A stretch of DNA of 64,000 nucleotides, from NCBI GenBank assembly GCA_016802295.1, contig JAESIW010000129.1, positions 678,511-742,510 on the forward strand, in the 5' to 3' direction. A model generated the notes under the pieces. The model ran no database searches, was not told the origin of the DNA, and saw only the letters and a list, made by a program, of their open reading frames with translations. The stretch is from Brachionus rotundiformis (Eukaryota; Rotifera; Eurotatoria; Ploima; Brachionidae). How positions within the stretch are numbered: position 1 is the stretch's first letter; the number at the start of each line of letters is the position of its first letter. This document shows positions 1 to 12,355 of this stretch, in pieces. The position numbers were made by a program, and so were the translations under genes.

Positions 1-305
1 ACTTTCATCTTTATATTTTAAAAAAAGTTAATTTTTTTGTTAAATTTATTTCAGAAAACACCTTATGGGTGATGTTTATAGTATATAGTAAAATTATTAA
101 AAATTAGATTAAAAAATCACGAAAAAATGCTTGGTACCTCTAATTTTAAAAAATTACCAGCTTTGTAGCTTAATAATTAGAGTTTTTTTTCTATTTATTC
201 ATTAAAAATATGTTTTTTAGGTAAACCGTCCGAGAAGCTTACATAAAATTAATTAAGAAGAGAAGAAAAAGCTTGACATTTTTAGGATAAAAATTAGTAT
301 AGTTA

Positions 306-430
306 ATAGAGTTTTTTCGCAGACGACGCAGTCACCTCTGTGTCAGGTCGGAGTTTACGCTCAAAAGGTATTTCATCAAATATAAGAAAGTTTGGTCAGT
401 AAAATATTTCTTCTATTCGAAAATATTCCA
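306..430 (+). pseudogene. Non-LTR retrotransposon RT scrap (FADD box)
   Basis: One frame reads FFADDAVTSVSGRSLRSKG before reaching a stop about 30 residues on. The F-A-D-D box followed by S-G-R-S-L is the usual signature around the catalytic aspartates of LINE-type reverse transcriptases. No flanking RT motifs were recovered, so this is at most a fragment. It could be a chance match in a slightly GC-richer patch. Confidence 0.4.
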
Positions 431-2976
431 TTTCAAAAATGTGACTCCAACAAAAAATAAAAAAATAAATTGACTTTTTTCTCTTCTATTAGAGGCATGA
501 AAAATGCATTTTCAGATTATATAATTTTCTTATAAGCAAGTAAAATTTTTCTGTTAATAAATAATTCGAGTCAAGGATAACTTTTTATTTAAATACAAAT
601 TTTTTCTATGTCTCATCGTTCTTAGTGATTTGTTTAACGTTATAATTTAATTTTTTCCATGTCCTTTTTTTATTTTATTTTTATTCTTTTATTTTAATTT
701 AGAACTTAAATTTGTATTTCTTTTTGCAACTTTATCTGAAGGAGCAATAGCTCGATCAGAGTAACAAATAAATAAATATGTCTGGTTACTTATATTTGGG
801 AAAATACGGTAATTAGAAAGGAAATGAGTGTACCCTATGCTCCACAAGGAGGGAATAAAGATTACACAAAATAGTAAATAAAGAGAGTCGACGATACTTG
901 GGGGGTGAAAAAAGTCGTCTTCTCTGAGTGAACAGTTGGTCTAAGTCTTCATATTTCCGTCAGTAGTCATCTGAAATCGATTATGCGCATTCGGCATAAA
1001 TGAATAGAACGAAATGCTTGTTTGTTTATTTGTTTATCAAATATTTCATCAGGCCAGCCCTGGGGGGTCTATGTGACGCCCGGACGGTAAGCAGTCAACA
1101 AGTAAAATCTCAGCATGATCATTTTCCAAACATCAAATTTAGTTTTGTTTAAAAAAAAAGCAAATCATTTGTCATGAACAGATCCTGGTCGAGCATGACT
1201 CTAAGCCAAACAGATAATCTAAAATTAATCTTGGACTAATTGCAATATGATTCCAAATTTCTATTTCATAGTCCCATATGTTAATTAAAATCCAATTGCC
1301 ATACAAAAACAAGTCCTAATCTAGGTTATGATTCAATTATAAATACAGTTGAAAAAATAAACAGCATAGCCTTGAGATGGAGCAAAAATTCTAAAAGCTT
1401 TTCAAACATACATTAACGTAGAGGTATTAATTCGTGTCTAATCGCATTAGACCAGCATTGAGTCATCAGCTAATTCAAATCAATTCATTCGGAATAATGG
1501 AGCAACATTTGTGAATGAATAGGAAAACGTGTGGCTCTCTATTGATAACAGATTCTAAAATTATTCTAGCTCATGAATTAAGTGAAATATTTGTTAAAAA
1601 AATTTAAATTAAAATTCAAGTGTTGTTTACATTAAAATTCTGTCAAGTGAATTAGAGTAGTTGTTTCAAGAGAGGAGAGAGACACGAAGAGAATATGTGT
1701 TTATTTATCTAAGGTTTTCCTGCTTTTTCGGCTTAGTTGTCCTAACCTTGTCCAAACCAAGAGGCTCTCAAGAGCAATTCAAATATTAGTTCTGATAAGA
1801 TCGATTAGAATCACTTAATCCGAGTTTAGTTCGGATTTTTGTGTCGGAAATTAATGCAGAATTAAGGAAGAACTCGCCAGAGAAATTATCTGATTTATTT
1901 GTCACTTTGATACAACACAAAAATAAATTAGAAATTCTTTTATTTAGGTGGACCATATTTTAAATCAATATATTCAAATTTAAATTTAGTACTAATTTTT
2001 TTTTATTTTTAATTAATTCTATTTTTGTATTTTAGTTAAAATAATTGACAACTAGAATAATAGAGTTTGATTGAGAAAATTAGGCAGTACGGGTGTTAGT
2101 TTTAGTATTTAAGATGTTAATTAGATGAAAACATGTCTTTGAAAGAGTCCGATATATAGAAAAACTTTGCCAAATTGGTTCTCCTAATAGCTACAATACC
2201 GATTACACTAAGTTTAAATGTCTATAGCTTCAAAGTGCAATACTATGGTCTCATACTACCAGAAATTTGTCATTATTTGACACTGTGTGAAATATTGGAT
2301 CTATTATCTTTCCTGTTTAAACTCATTGTCAGAGTCTAATATTGAAAGAACAAAAGCAATTCAAAACTTAATACTCCTTCCAGCATTTTACATCAAGAGA
2401 CTTTAAATTAATTAAAACAACAAACAGTTCCGAACTGAGTGAAAGATATGCCGTGGCATTAGCTGTCAAATTGGTAGGAGAAAATAGACCAGAGTTCAAA
2501 TTGAGATATATCTAATGCCCGACTCCATTGTGTAATTGCTACCTTATAATCTCTTCTTTTTTTCTGATCTATAAAGTAATTAGACAGATTTATAAGAAAA
2601 AAGGCTTTAAGCGACCATTGTATTATAAAAAAACACTAATTGATAATAAGTTATTATTTCAGAATCTAGCAGGCCTTGAAAAATAATTACAAAGATTAAT
2701 CTTTATAACATGATCACAAATATGGGTGCAAGAGTCGAGGTTAAATTTAGATAGCAAGGCAGTACGGGTATTCATAGGTTTTAGGCAGTTAATATTTGAG
2801 TTTAATTAAAATTAGAAAACATAATGAAAGCGACATAAGCTTTAAAGTAAATATTTTTCGGACAACGAACTAATGCTGACAAGTTTCCCTTTGACCATGT
2901 GTTTGTATTTCTTATCTGATCAATAAAATCGATCAGCCCGGGGGCACTCGTAGCATTAGGTTCGGATCAATCGTTG

Positions 2977-3025
2977 GCCGAGCTAGATCACGACATTAAT
3001 TTTAATGTCGTGTAATTATCTCGGC
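2977..3025. repeat. Two-tier perfect inverted repeat
   Basis: The inner arms 2989-2999 and 3002-3012 are exact reverse complements of 11 bases with a two-base loop. The outer arms 2977-2982 and 3020-3025 (GCCGAG and CTCGGC) are also exact complements, separated from the inner stem by unpaired 6- and 7-base strands. The result is a hairpin with an internal loop, embedded in a patch visibly richer in G and C than its surroundings. Function unknown. Confidence 0.6.
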
Positions 3026-4733
3026 AAACGTAGAGCTCTAAAGTCACTATTTACCTAAGCACTTGGTTATTAACTCTATTTTAATATTTAATTTTGTCCG
3101 AGTATTTGTTGATCGTCAACTAATTTAAAAGATTAATTGAATATTTTTATTTGTAATATACTAATTAAAGAAAAAAAAAAGGAAAAATTTGTTCTAAACT
3201 TATAAAATTTTTATTAGTTGAGACGTTTGTTAGCTTTTTTTCCAATTTAGGCTTTAGTTATTCTAGAAACAGACCAAATAGTCTCGTAATCGAATATAAA
3301 GCCAGTCTCTTTTTCTCTTTTGGTTTTGACTTTCTGATTGATTTTCTATACACCTTTATTTATTTTTTTGATTGTTAGAATTTCCGTCTCGGATGATACT
3401 CAAACAATTCATTCAGTCTTTAAATAAAAAAAAATAATTAGGTTCATTTATCAAAATTATTAAAATCAATTGCTTTTTATTTTTAATTATTTATTAATTA
3501 TTTATCTTATAAGACAGTCACAGGCTTGTTTTAGGGCTAATATCCATGCTAAAAAATAATGTTTTATATTAAATTTTTATAATTATTATTATATTTGTAT
3601 TTTAAATCCCTATACTCAGTATAATATATTTAAGTATAATTCCACATTTAATTTAATTTGTGAGATAAAAAACTTAATTTATTAAAAGTATAATCAACTA
3701 AAGCTAGCTCTTGGAACTTAACTCAATAACATCAACATATTTTTTTTCTTAATATCAATAGTTTTTCCCAAAACGAGGTATTTTTCTGGTCACACGTTTA
3801 ATGTAGATGTAAATTGAAGATGGTAGTGGAAGATAGATTGGTTACTTGTGACACAAAAGCTCTAGATCTGTTAAATCAATAAAAAAAATTTGGATAATGA
3901 ATGTCCAGGAAAAACTAAAAATATATTTTTTATAGATAAATAAATTGCCTTAAGAGGAAAATCATAATTAAAGAGGAAATAACTTAATCAACCTAGATTA
4001 ATGAACCAATTTTTATTTTAACTAGCACAGTACATGTGGATGAACTTAATCGAAATATTTGTCTGATTATCCTTGGATCTGTGACAAAAAATTATCAGAT
4101 AGATATAATCTTTATTCTAAGTTAAAATTTAAATATCATATTAACAAAAAAAATAATTTCTAGTTATTTTCAGTAAAAGATTGGATTAAAGACTGCACAA
4201 ATTTAACCATTGTTAATCTCATTTATTGGATCAAAAGATGCAAGTGAGAAAATATTTTTGTTGTTAGGTGAGAAAAAATAAAACACCGTCATAGAGAGAT
4301 AGAGTATTGTATAATAAATTTTATTATGCCAAATTAGATTTAATCGGGCCAAAATTGTTTTTAAAATTCATCAAAAAAATAAGAGAATTCTTAAACAAAT
4401 TGGCAACACACAAAGTCAAATAATAGGATTTTGACAAAAGACCAAAACAATTAGTTAAAATTTAAGCACTTTTAAAATATAGAATTAGAGAAAAAAAAGA
4501 TTATTTTAAAATATTTTCTCTTCAAATAATATTGTAACAACAAGGCTTCTTTATAATTTGTGCTCGTAGCCAAATTTTAATAAAATTATTCAACATTTTT
4601 TTTTTATATTTTTTATTTTTTTGTTTCATATTTTGCCAAAACAATTAACTTATATAATAACTTTTAATTTTAAAAGATTTTAGATATTGACACCAATGAA
4701 AAATTAGATACTTGTACTCTATTTGTTTTAAAA

Positions 4734-7700
4734 ATGATAGTTTTTATAATAATTATTATAATAGTTCAGCAAACTAGCCAAGATTACATCCGCAGCGATG
4801 AGCTTATCTTGAGCGAAAATTTAGAAATAGGCTCCGAAATAATAAATTTGAACCATTTACTTGCACCACACAAATTTAACCAAAATCTTCAATTCAAAAT
4901 GATCAATGACACATCTCTGGTCAACTACATCCATTTAGAATATTTAAATAGCGAGACAACTTTGATAATACTCAAAAGAAGGCTCAATTTTGATGACCTA
5001 TGCGATCTATCCATTCAGCAAATTGAGGCCAGAACCTTATCGAGCTCCATAGTCACGTGCTCACACACAATCAAAATTATTGCCATAAACGAAAACGATT
5101 TTATCGAAATACCAGTACAAATTAGAAAAATAAACTTCATCAAGAAGCAAAAAATTAAAATATATTTTAAAGAAAATTTAATTAAATTAAATCTTACATC
5201 GATTGAGAACTATTTCTTAATCGAAAAAGCTCTAGTTAAATCAGAAGAAGACCCTAATGATTTAAAAGATAGCTTAGTCTACAAAGTAAGCTCGATTTCT
5301 CAACTCATAAAGGTCAAATTGGAGTCTAGTGTTGGCAAATATCTCAATTTAAGTGTAAGCTTCATTAATGAAAAGTCTCTAATAAATGCCTATGACTTTA
5401 ATGTGGAAATGAGACTAAAGCTAGAGGCTTTTTTGCAGCCAAATATATCCGATTTATACATAGTAGAAAAAAATTCAACCCAAAGCATTTATCTTAGGGT
5501 CACTGAGCTAAAAAAATTAAATCTCAAACCACTGGACTTTGTCCAGTCATTGTACTCAATTGTAATTGAGAACAAATATTTAGCCATAAACGATATAATC
5601 CTAGAGCCTAGGTTAAAAAATACTAGCAATGAAAGCGATATTGTATTCTCATTAATTCAAAGTGAGCAGGTCAGTGGCAATTTTCCATTCTATGTAGATC
5701 AGAATACAGGCGCCATTAGGGTTAAGGGTCAGCTTTGGACCGAGGACGATGACTACTTGAACAAAAATGTCAACAAGAATTTTTTATTCGGTCTTAAAGC
5801 CACTTACAAGCGCCTTTTAAAAAATACATCCCATTCCAACTACTACTATGACTACATGATACCAGCATTTACCAAAATTCAGATAAATGTGCGCCGAGAA
5901 CGCATGCATCCGGCAATGATACGTGCCGAGATCGCCTCACCATTAATTTCAAAGTATGAAATATTAAACAAAGAGTCGGCTAATCAGACACTTATCTACT
6001 ACATAAATGATCCGATAAAAATAGGCTCCAAACTAGTGCACTATTCGATTCAGTTTGGAAAAGCAATTGATTGGAATTTTACCAATTTAGAATGGATATC
6101 CTCGAATGAGGCTGATTTTAGCTACACATTTAACTCGAGTTATATGGAAATTTTAAGCCAGAATCAACTCCGAGATGGTCAAGTGTATACAACTGTCTTG
6201 AAGTATATAGAGCGCACCCGGAACTCTAAGGGTTTAAGGGTGTTAAACCAACTTAACATTGAGTTCAGGATCGATTTTGATCCATTGCTATTTGAAAAAA
6301 GCCAGTACACTATATCGCTGGCTCAGTCAGATTTGGTCGACCAGAAAATTGCCAAATTTAACCTAAAAGAGCGTCTTGGTACCAAGTTAAATCAGCGAAG
6401 TGTAAACAATGTGGTCTTTAGGCTACAAGATTCGCAGGATTCAGACAAATTTGCTTTGGACTTTAGAACCGGATGGCTTAGTGTAAAACAAGTGCTTGGC
6501 AAATCGGTCTACTATTTGGAGATTTTAGCGGTCAATTCTGACATACAAAAAACTGCTTCGGTCAAATGTAGAATAAGTGTAGATTGTTCTAGAGTTGAGA
6601 AGCCAAGTGCTGAGTTTATTTACAATGTTTTTGAAAATTCATTTGCTCGAACTCAAATTGGTAAATTTCAAAGTATTTGTACCAATTCGAACTATTTGTA
6701 CTCACTTGAGCCCAATTTGAATATCCGTCTTTGTTCCAAATATGATGAGTTTAATTGTAAAAATTTTGACATGGAAACAAAAGAAAATTTTGTACAAAAT
6801 TTATTTAAAATTGATTCAAACATTGGCTATTTGGTCAATAGCAAAAATTTGACAATAGAAACATTTTTAAATCTAATTAAATTAGACTATGCTCATATTT
6901 TTGATGATTTAAGTCAAATATTTGAATCCTCTCGACTATCAGTGCTCTTAAAAGCTAAAATAAATTTCCCACAAGGTACCAGCTTTGTCTATCCGATAGA
7001 AATAAGGGTCCAAAATCGACCTCTAATTGGTAATTTTAGTCCCCAATTGAGTTTAAAACAATTAGATTCAAATGCATCACAACCAACTTGTCTGTTCAAC
7101 TATTCATTTGCCACTGGTAACTCAGTCATATCGCGGTTTGTGAGACTTAATGAAAAAATGGCCCATTTCGAACCAGAATTCACATTTTCACATTGCAAAG
7201 CCAAGTTTTATATTGACAACAATGGTTGTCTAAGCATAAAATACAACCATTTGGCTCGTCTTTGCCAAAGTATAAATCAAACTGGTCTGGTACTAGACAA
7301 AGGAGAATACAATCTACAATTCAAGCTTTGTTTCTATGACAACAATAAGGTGTCTTGTTCCGAGCCGTACAACCAAACCATTCATATACCATTCGATGTA
7401 TTTAATACATCGAAAATAGCACTTAGCCAAAGCTTGCAAAGAGATGACCGAATTGAAAATTTTAATCAAAATTTCACTAGTTTTTTTATGAAACCAAATT
7501 TTAGGGTTTATTTGGTGATTATTTTGGCAGTTGTTGCTCTGGTTGCGCTGATAACAGTTCTATTTTTGGTAGTGTTGTTCTCTGGTTCGAACAATGACCT
7601 CAAGTCTCTGGGAAAAAAAGCCCTAGTGATAAACAATGACATGAACTTCAAGTATGATTTTTAAATTTGTTTAAAAGATAATTAACTAAATTGATTTTTA

Positions 7701-8402
7701 TAAAATAATAGAAATTTAGAGATAAACACGGACATTAGAAGCCAAGCAAGTGCCAATACGCCAGAGTCTAGTTCTAACTCAACCACGGCTACAAATAGCA
7801 CAAAATTAACCAAAACAGAGGATGATGATGAAATTAAAATTCAAGTATTGGACGACTATGTGGACATGTCCAAGCAATTCAAGCAAATTAATTTCGGCTA
7901 TGAGAACAAGAATTTTAGTTATTCGGGGTCGTTTCGGTCAGTGGGAAGTTCGTATGAGTCGAGTGATGAGACAAATAGGAAGACTGAAAACGATCAAGGC
8001 TTATATTCGGTAAAGAATGCTTCCATACAATTTCAGAATCAATCAGATACTTTGTCACCAAAAAAAGAAACAGATTTGTATGCAAGGGTTCCCGAGCATA
8101 GTCAAGCTGAATCGATACCAACTTACAATTGTTTAATGCTAAACAATTCGAATCAAAGCAATGAAGCACTGCAACCAATACCAAAAACAAGTTCATTGAA
8201 GAAGTTAAAAAAGGACTTAGCGGTCAAGAGAGCCATTTATGGTACAGTAAATGAGGCAAAAATAAACAATCCAATCAGTATAAAAACACCAAATGAAATA
8301 GGCTCTCAATTAAGTTATGATGCGAGTGGTTCTTTTAGTTTTGTAAATGGAAATAATGAAATGGTATTTAGTCCGAATGATATGTTCGCCTCAGTTGTAT
8401 GA
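4734..8402 (+). CDS. Cadherin-like single-pass membrane protein
   Basis: Two exons, 4734-7651 and 7712-8402, joined across a 60-bp GT-AG intron with matching phase; 1202 residues. The protein starts with a hydrophobic signal peptide (MIVFIIIIII). A long extracellular part follows with many N-glycosylation sites. A transmembrane helix lies at about residues 923-951, then a Ser/Asn-rich cytoplasmic tail encoded mainly by exon 2. Cadherin-like strands are visible. Residues ~20-120 end in a NEND sequence resembling the calcium-binding linker DxNDN. Residues ~303-350 contain VDQNTGAIRVKGQL. Residues ~560-605 contain FALDFRTGWLSV followed by YLEILAV. The canonical calcium motifs are mostly degraded, so this is a very divergent cadherin or protocadherin relative, probably an adhesion or recognition receptor. 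The family call is moderate and the exact orthologue is unknown. Confidence 0.65.
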
Positions 8403-9695
8403 GAATAAGATTATTTTTTATTTTAATTAATTGAAACTACCTCATTTTGTATATATTTATATTTAATTTAAGTATTTGTCAAGTCTTATAAAACCAATTT
8501 TTAAAAAAATAAATAAAATAAATTTTTGTATTAAGTTATTTTTTGTTGAAAAAAGAATAATTTTTATTAAAAACAAATTAAAATTTATTTCGAAACACTT
8601 TTCAGTATTCATAAGAACTCTTATAAATACAAAATTAATTTTTCAAATTTATTTTATCGAAAATTATCTAAGCACATTTTAAAAGTTTCCTCAGATCAGG
8701 TATTTAGAATAAAATATTAATAATTGGTTCTTAAATAATAACCGGCCAAAATTTTTTAAAAGCCGTGACCGTGTCCAAACGAACTATTAGCGACCAAAAA
8801 TATACGGACGCTCAAAATTGCGGGATATGAAATAAGTTTAAATAATTAAAAAAGGGGTCTAACTCACCCCCACAAACAAAAACCTATTCCCCACAATATT
8901 AAAAACTCTTCCCCACATCTCAACACTTTTCACCATAAAATTAGAGTGTTTTAAGAAGAAATATCTTATGCACAGAATGAAATTTTTTTTTAAATAATTG
9001 CAAATCTCTCTAACACATTGTTTTTGGTGTTTTTGGATTTATTCTCAAGAGTTTTGAAACAATATAAACATTTTGAAAACACTCTTGTTTCTAGCACTAG
9101 AACAAAAAAGTGTATCATATTGGCAAAACTTAAGACAAAAGCAGAAAAATTCGATTGTGATTGTAAATATTATCTAAAATGAGAATATTGTTCCCATCAA
9201 TTGGCACTTAGTAGTCTTTTTAATGAAGAACAATTTGTAAATAAAACGAAAAAAGGCAGACCAAAGAATTTAAAGAGGTGGTGCGTTAGAGAATATTTTT
9301 AAATTTTTTAGGCGCTAAAAAGTCATTGTGGCGGCAAGATTTTCTTAAAATTAAATATCTTATTTTGACTCATAAATTTTAATTTCGAATAAAATATACT
9401 TTTTCTATTTTTATGTGTTTAATTGTGCATACAATTCAAAGAAACACAAAAGAAAACTTAAATCGAAGTAAAAAATCAATATTAAAAGAACTGCAAGATT
9501 ACTTGGAAGAAGATAAAACCATTGAAAGTAACATGGCCCAACTGATTGATCAAAAAATGAAAGAAATAGTTTAATTTTTTTTAATTTATTTTGGCATAGT
9601 TTAAAATGAATTGATATTTTAAATGAAGACGTACTAATTTTTTTGTATAATTTTATTTTGTATCATTGTTCAATAAGAATTTCAAATAAAAAAAG
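8403..9695. other. Intergenic region with transposon debris
   Basis: AT-rich spacer downstream of the cadherin-like gene. A 68-codon open frame at 8476-8682 is made of low-complexity Lys/Ile/Phe/Asn codons and is not considered a gene. A MULE transposase scrap lies at about 9130-9301. A short open stretch at about 9470-9573 has charged residues but no recognisable family. Confidence 0.5.
9130..9301 (+). pseudogene. MULE transposase SWIM-domain fragment
   Basis: One frame shows a CxC pair (FDCDCKYYLK), a stop codon, then YCSHQLAL, followed by a basic tail with KKGRPKNLKRW. The C-x-C...C-x-H spacing with a downstream GRPK-type basic stretch is typical of the SWIM zinc finger at the C-terminus of Mutator-like (MULE) transposases. 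The same arrangement is complete in the element at 37751-39345. Only the finger remains here and it carries an in-frame stop, so it is a relic. Confidence 0.55.
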
Positions 9696-9933
9696 CTTTA
9701 AATAAGCAAAGTAAAATTTTTGATCAAATCTCAAGCGCTCAATTTTGCTCAAACATTTTTGGATGCGCAATTAAATTTCAATCATTACAATCATTTTTCA
9801 AAAGTTTAAAAATAAAGCTTTTAAGTGTTAAACGAATAAAAAATCTGCGATGAAATTTAATTGAGCATCTAAAAATGTTTGAGCAAAATTGAGCGCTTGA
9901 GATTTGATCAAAAATTTTACTTTCCTTTAAATA
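9696..9933. mobile_element. Foldback MITE with 9-bp target duplication
   Basis: Arms at about 9708-9780 and 9851-9923 are near-perfect reverse complements of roughly 70 bases around a central loop of about 70 bases. The nine-base word CTTTAAATA flanks the element on both sides (9696-9704 and 9925-9933), giving an element of 220 bp at 9705-9924. There is no coding capacity. An 8-9 bp duplication with long arms fits a non-autonomous hAT or Mutator-type element; the superfamily is not decided. Its right target copy contains the stop codon of the neighbouring EF-hand gene. Confidence 0.7.
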
Positions 9934-10664
9934 TCATTTTTATTTAAAAAATTTGCTTTAATAATCTCTTTTTGAGAATAGTTTTTAGAATTTTTGAAAA
10001 ATTGTTCATGATCTATTTCGCTAGACAGATTTTCAATATAGTGTTTATAATAGAAATTATTTTTATCAATTAATTTGCTAACAAACTCTTTCAAATGTTC
10101 AATTTCCTCATTTTTGAACTTATCACCTAATGAACAAAGCATATCTTCGAATTTTTTCCAGTCTATTTTATCGTTTTCACCACTGATTGTTTTAAATGCA
10201 ATATGTAATAATTTTTCTGATTTTGTATCTATTAAACCCGATACCAATATTGGGAGCATAACTCTATTAAAAGTTTCATAACTTATCTTTTGACTGATTA
10301 CCTTTTCTTGCATTTTTTTTCGCTTAGTAAAACTAGCATTCATTTGTTTGTAAATTTGGTTAAACTGAGCCTCATTTGGACATAAATTCATTGAATAGAC
10401 ACAATTTTTAATATCATGAATGTCTATTTCTTTCTTTTTCTCAATATCAAAATAATCAAATGCTGTTTTGATATAAAAATCTAGCTTGTCTAAGTCAAGT
10501 TTACTTTTGATTTTTTCAAAATTCTTTTCTAGAGTGCTAAAATCAAGTTCTTGGGTAAAAATAGATAGTTTTTGTGATTCGATTTGTCTCAAATCATCAT
10601 CGTAATCAAATTGTTCGTTCAAATAAGAAGGAATAGCTGACTGATTTTTTGATTTTTGTTTCAT
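9927..10664 (-). CDS. EF-hand protein, DRC8/EFCAB2-like
   Basis: Single-exon frame of 245 residues starting at an ATG (complement of 10662-10664). After a charged N-terminal extension of about 60 residues, the rest follows the calmodulin-like layout of EFCAB2, the dynein regulatory complex subunit 8: a helix with KTAFDYFD, a loop, then MNLCPNEAQF, and a second half with LLHIAFKTISG and CSLGDKFKNEEI. The EF loops lack most acidic calcium ligands, as in DRC8 proteins, so calcium binding is doubtful. DRC8 belongs to the nexin-dynein regulatory complex of motile cilia. The stop codon lies inside the target duplication of a foldback element, so the 3' UTR is now transposon DNA. It is transcribed divergently from eIF3j. 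An alternative is another calmodulin-like protein. Confidence 0.6.
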   Translation of the reverse strand: MKQKSKNQSAIPSYLNEQFDYDDDLRQIESQKLSIFTQELDFSTLEKNFEKIKSKLDLDKLDFYIKTAFDYFDIEKKKEIDIHDIKNCVYSMNLCPNEAQFNQIYKQMNASFTKRKKMQEKVISQKISYETFNRVMLPILVSGLIDTKSEKLLHIAFKTISGENDKIDWKKFEDMLCSLGDKFKNEEIEHLKEFVSKLIDKNNFYYKHYIENLSSEIDHEQFFKNSKNYSQKEIIKANFLNKNDI

Positions 10665-11466
10665 ATTTTTATATTTTTATGATTTTTTGAATTTAAATAT
10701 TAAGAGAAAATATTTTTATCAAACAATAAAAAAATATCTTTTTTTTTTATAAATTTTATAGCGCCAATCAATCAACAGAATAATAAAAATTGATTTTCTT
10801 CAATCTCAAATGATTGTTTATATACTACCTTATTTACCAAAAAATTTCATTTTGGTAGTCATTTAACCCTCTCGCAGTCAGATTATATCTTTGGACAATT
10901 CATTCCATTCATGAGTTGCATCAGCTAAATGCTATTTATTATTTGATAAATTTTGATTGGAAAAATTTAAGTCAAGTCACAACTTTGACTTCAGCATTTT
11001 TGTTTTTAAATTGTATAAAAATAACATAAGTGATAAATATATGCCTTTTTATACAGCCACTATCCATTAAAATTTGCCAAGTCTAAACCGGGCTTTTCTA
11101 ATAAAGAATACTAATACTATTAGTATACTATTTGAAACAATTAATAATGATAACTTTAGGTATTTATCTTTGTTTAAAGCAGGATCAGTTTTAAACAAAG
11201 ATTTGCTTTTCACTTTATTAAATAGAATTTCAAATTTGGCAAAAAGACCATTTTATTTTGCTTTATCAATAATGAAATAAACACATTCACATATTGGCAA
11301 AAAACCCATTTATTTTACCATGAATTAAAAATATTACATTCACACAATTAACTTACATATAAAATTTATAATTACTTTTTTCTTGCTTCATTTCTCATCA
11401 AATTTTATTGATAAAAATAATTTTATCTCTAATTAAGAAAATTTAGTAAAAGTATCTTGGATTAAA
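10665..11466. promoter_or_regulatory. Divergent spacer between EF-hand gene and eIF3j
   Basis: About 800 bp separates two gene starts pointing away from each other, so it must hold both promoters. It is AT-rich with no clear TATA or initiator. A 68-codon open frame at 11074-11280 has no recognisable motif and is treated as noise. Confidence 0.4.
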
Positions 11467-12355
11467 ATGTCCGATTGGGGTAAGAACCAGCTCAATAGCC
11501 TATTTTAATCGAATTCACTTTGGAAATTTTTTAGTTAAAGACGACTGGGACGACGAAGAAGAGTCAGTTCCAAAGACAGCGATTAAGGAAAGTTGGGAAG
11601 ATGAGGACATAAAGGAAAGCTGGGAAGATGAAGAAGATTCGAAAGAAACTCGGGAACAAGAGGGAAAACGTAAGTTTACCATCTTGCTAAATGATAAAAT
11701 GAATATTTTATTTGACAATTTGACCAGCCAAGCCAACGAAAGCAGCTGCTAAAGATACGAAAAAAGATGCCAAAACCCCAGCTGTGGCCAAAAAAGAAAT
11801 CAAGGAAATGACAGAACAGGAAAAAAAAGAAGCGCAATTAAAATCAGATTACCAACACACCCAAGAACTGTTTGGTTTAAGCAAATCATTAGATGAAATG
11901 TCACTCAAAACTAAAGAGGACTACCAAGATTTCATTGCCAGACTTTCCGCTAGGATTAATGTTTATAGTGTAAATAAATGATCTTTTAACTCATTTATTT
12001 ATTTAAAATTTAATTTCTGTAAAGGGTTCTGCTCTTTATGTTGATTTTTTGGACGAATTGTTTAAAACATTGTGCAAAGATTGTAAGAAATAAATAGAAA
12101 ACAAACAATTAAAAAAAGATATAATTTAATTTTTTTATTCTAGTAAATGCTGATAGTTGTAAGAAATTGGCAAACCAAATGCGAATTTTATACGAACAAA
12201 AATCAAATGAAGAAAAACAAGCCAAGTCCAAGGATCAAAAGCCGAAAGGAAAAGCCAAAGCCAGAATTAAAATGGAGTTTGATCGAATCAAAGGCGACTT
12301 TGACACTTTTATTCGAGATGACTTTGTGGATGATGGAGATGATGATTTCATGTAA
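11467..12355 (+). CDS. EIF3J: Translation initiation factor eIF3 subunit J
   Basis: Five exons: 11467-11479, 11535-11669, 11728-11969, 12025-12082 and 12144-12355, all with GT-AG introns and consistent phases; 219 residues. The start encodes MSDWG, then an acidic stretch with repeated SWEDE motifs, a Lys/Ala-rich linker, and a helical core ending with DFLDELFKTLCKD. The tail KKLANQMRILYEQKSNEEKQ and the closing acidic DDDFM match the eIF3j C-terminus. eIF3j binds the 40S subunit near the decoding centre and helps eIF3 association and recycling. Exon 1 is only 13 nt, so the start would be missed without splicing logic. The stop lies 182 bp before the ATG of the SAC1 gene on the same strand. 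Confidence 0.93.

Larger units (their letters stand above)
1..4733. other. Gene-free AT-rich region
   Basis: No gene model can be supported here and there is no long reading frame. A short stretch near 306-430 reads like a decayed non-LTR reverse transcriptase. A 13-base word recurs at 2082-2094 and 2757-2769. A strong two-part inverted repeat lies at 2977-3025. The last few hundred bases before 4734 are very AT-rich and presumably hold the promoter and 5' UTR of the following gene, but no specific element stands out. Confidence 0.5.

Noticed and set aside
2940..2985. Possible tRNA because of a GGTTCGGATCAATC-like T-arm
   Set aside because: No acceptor stem, anticodon arm or D-arm could be folded around it.
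8476..8682. 68-codon frame after the cadherin-like gene
   Set aside because: Composed almost wholly of Lys, Ile, Phe and Asn codons in AT-rich DNA; expected by chance.
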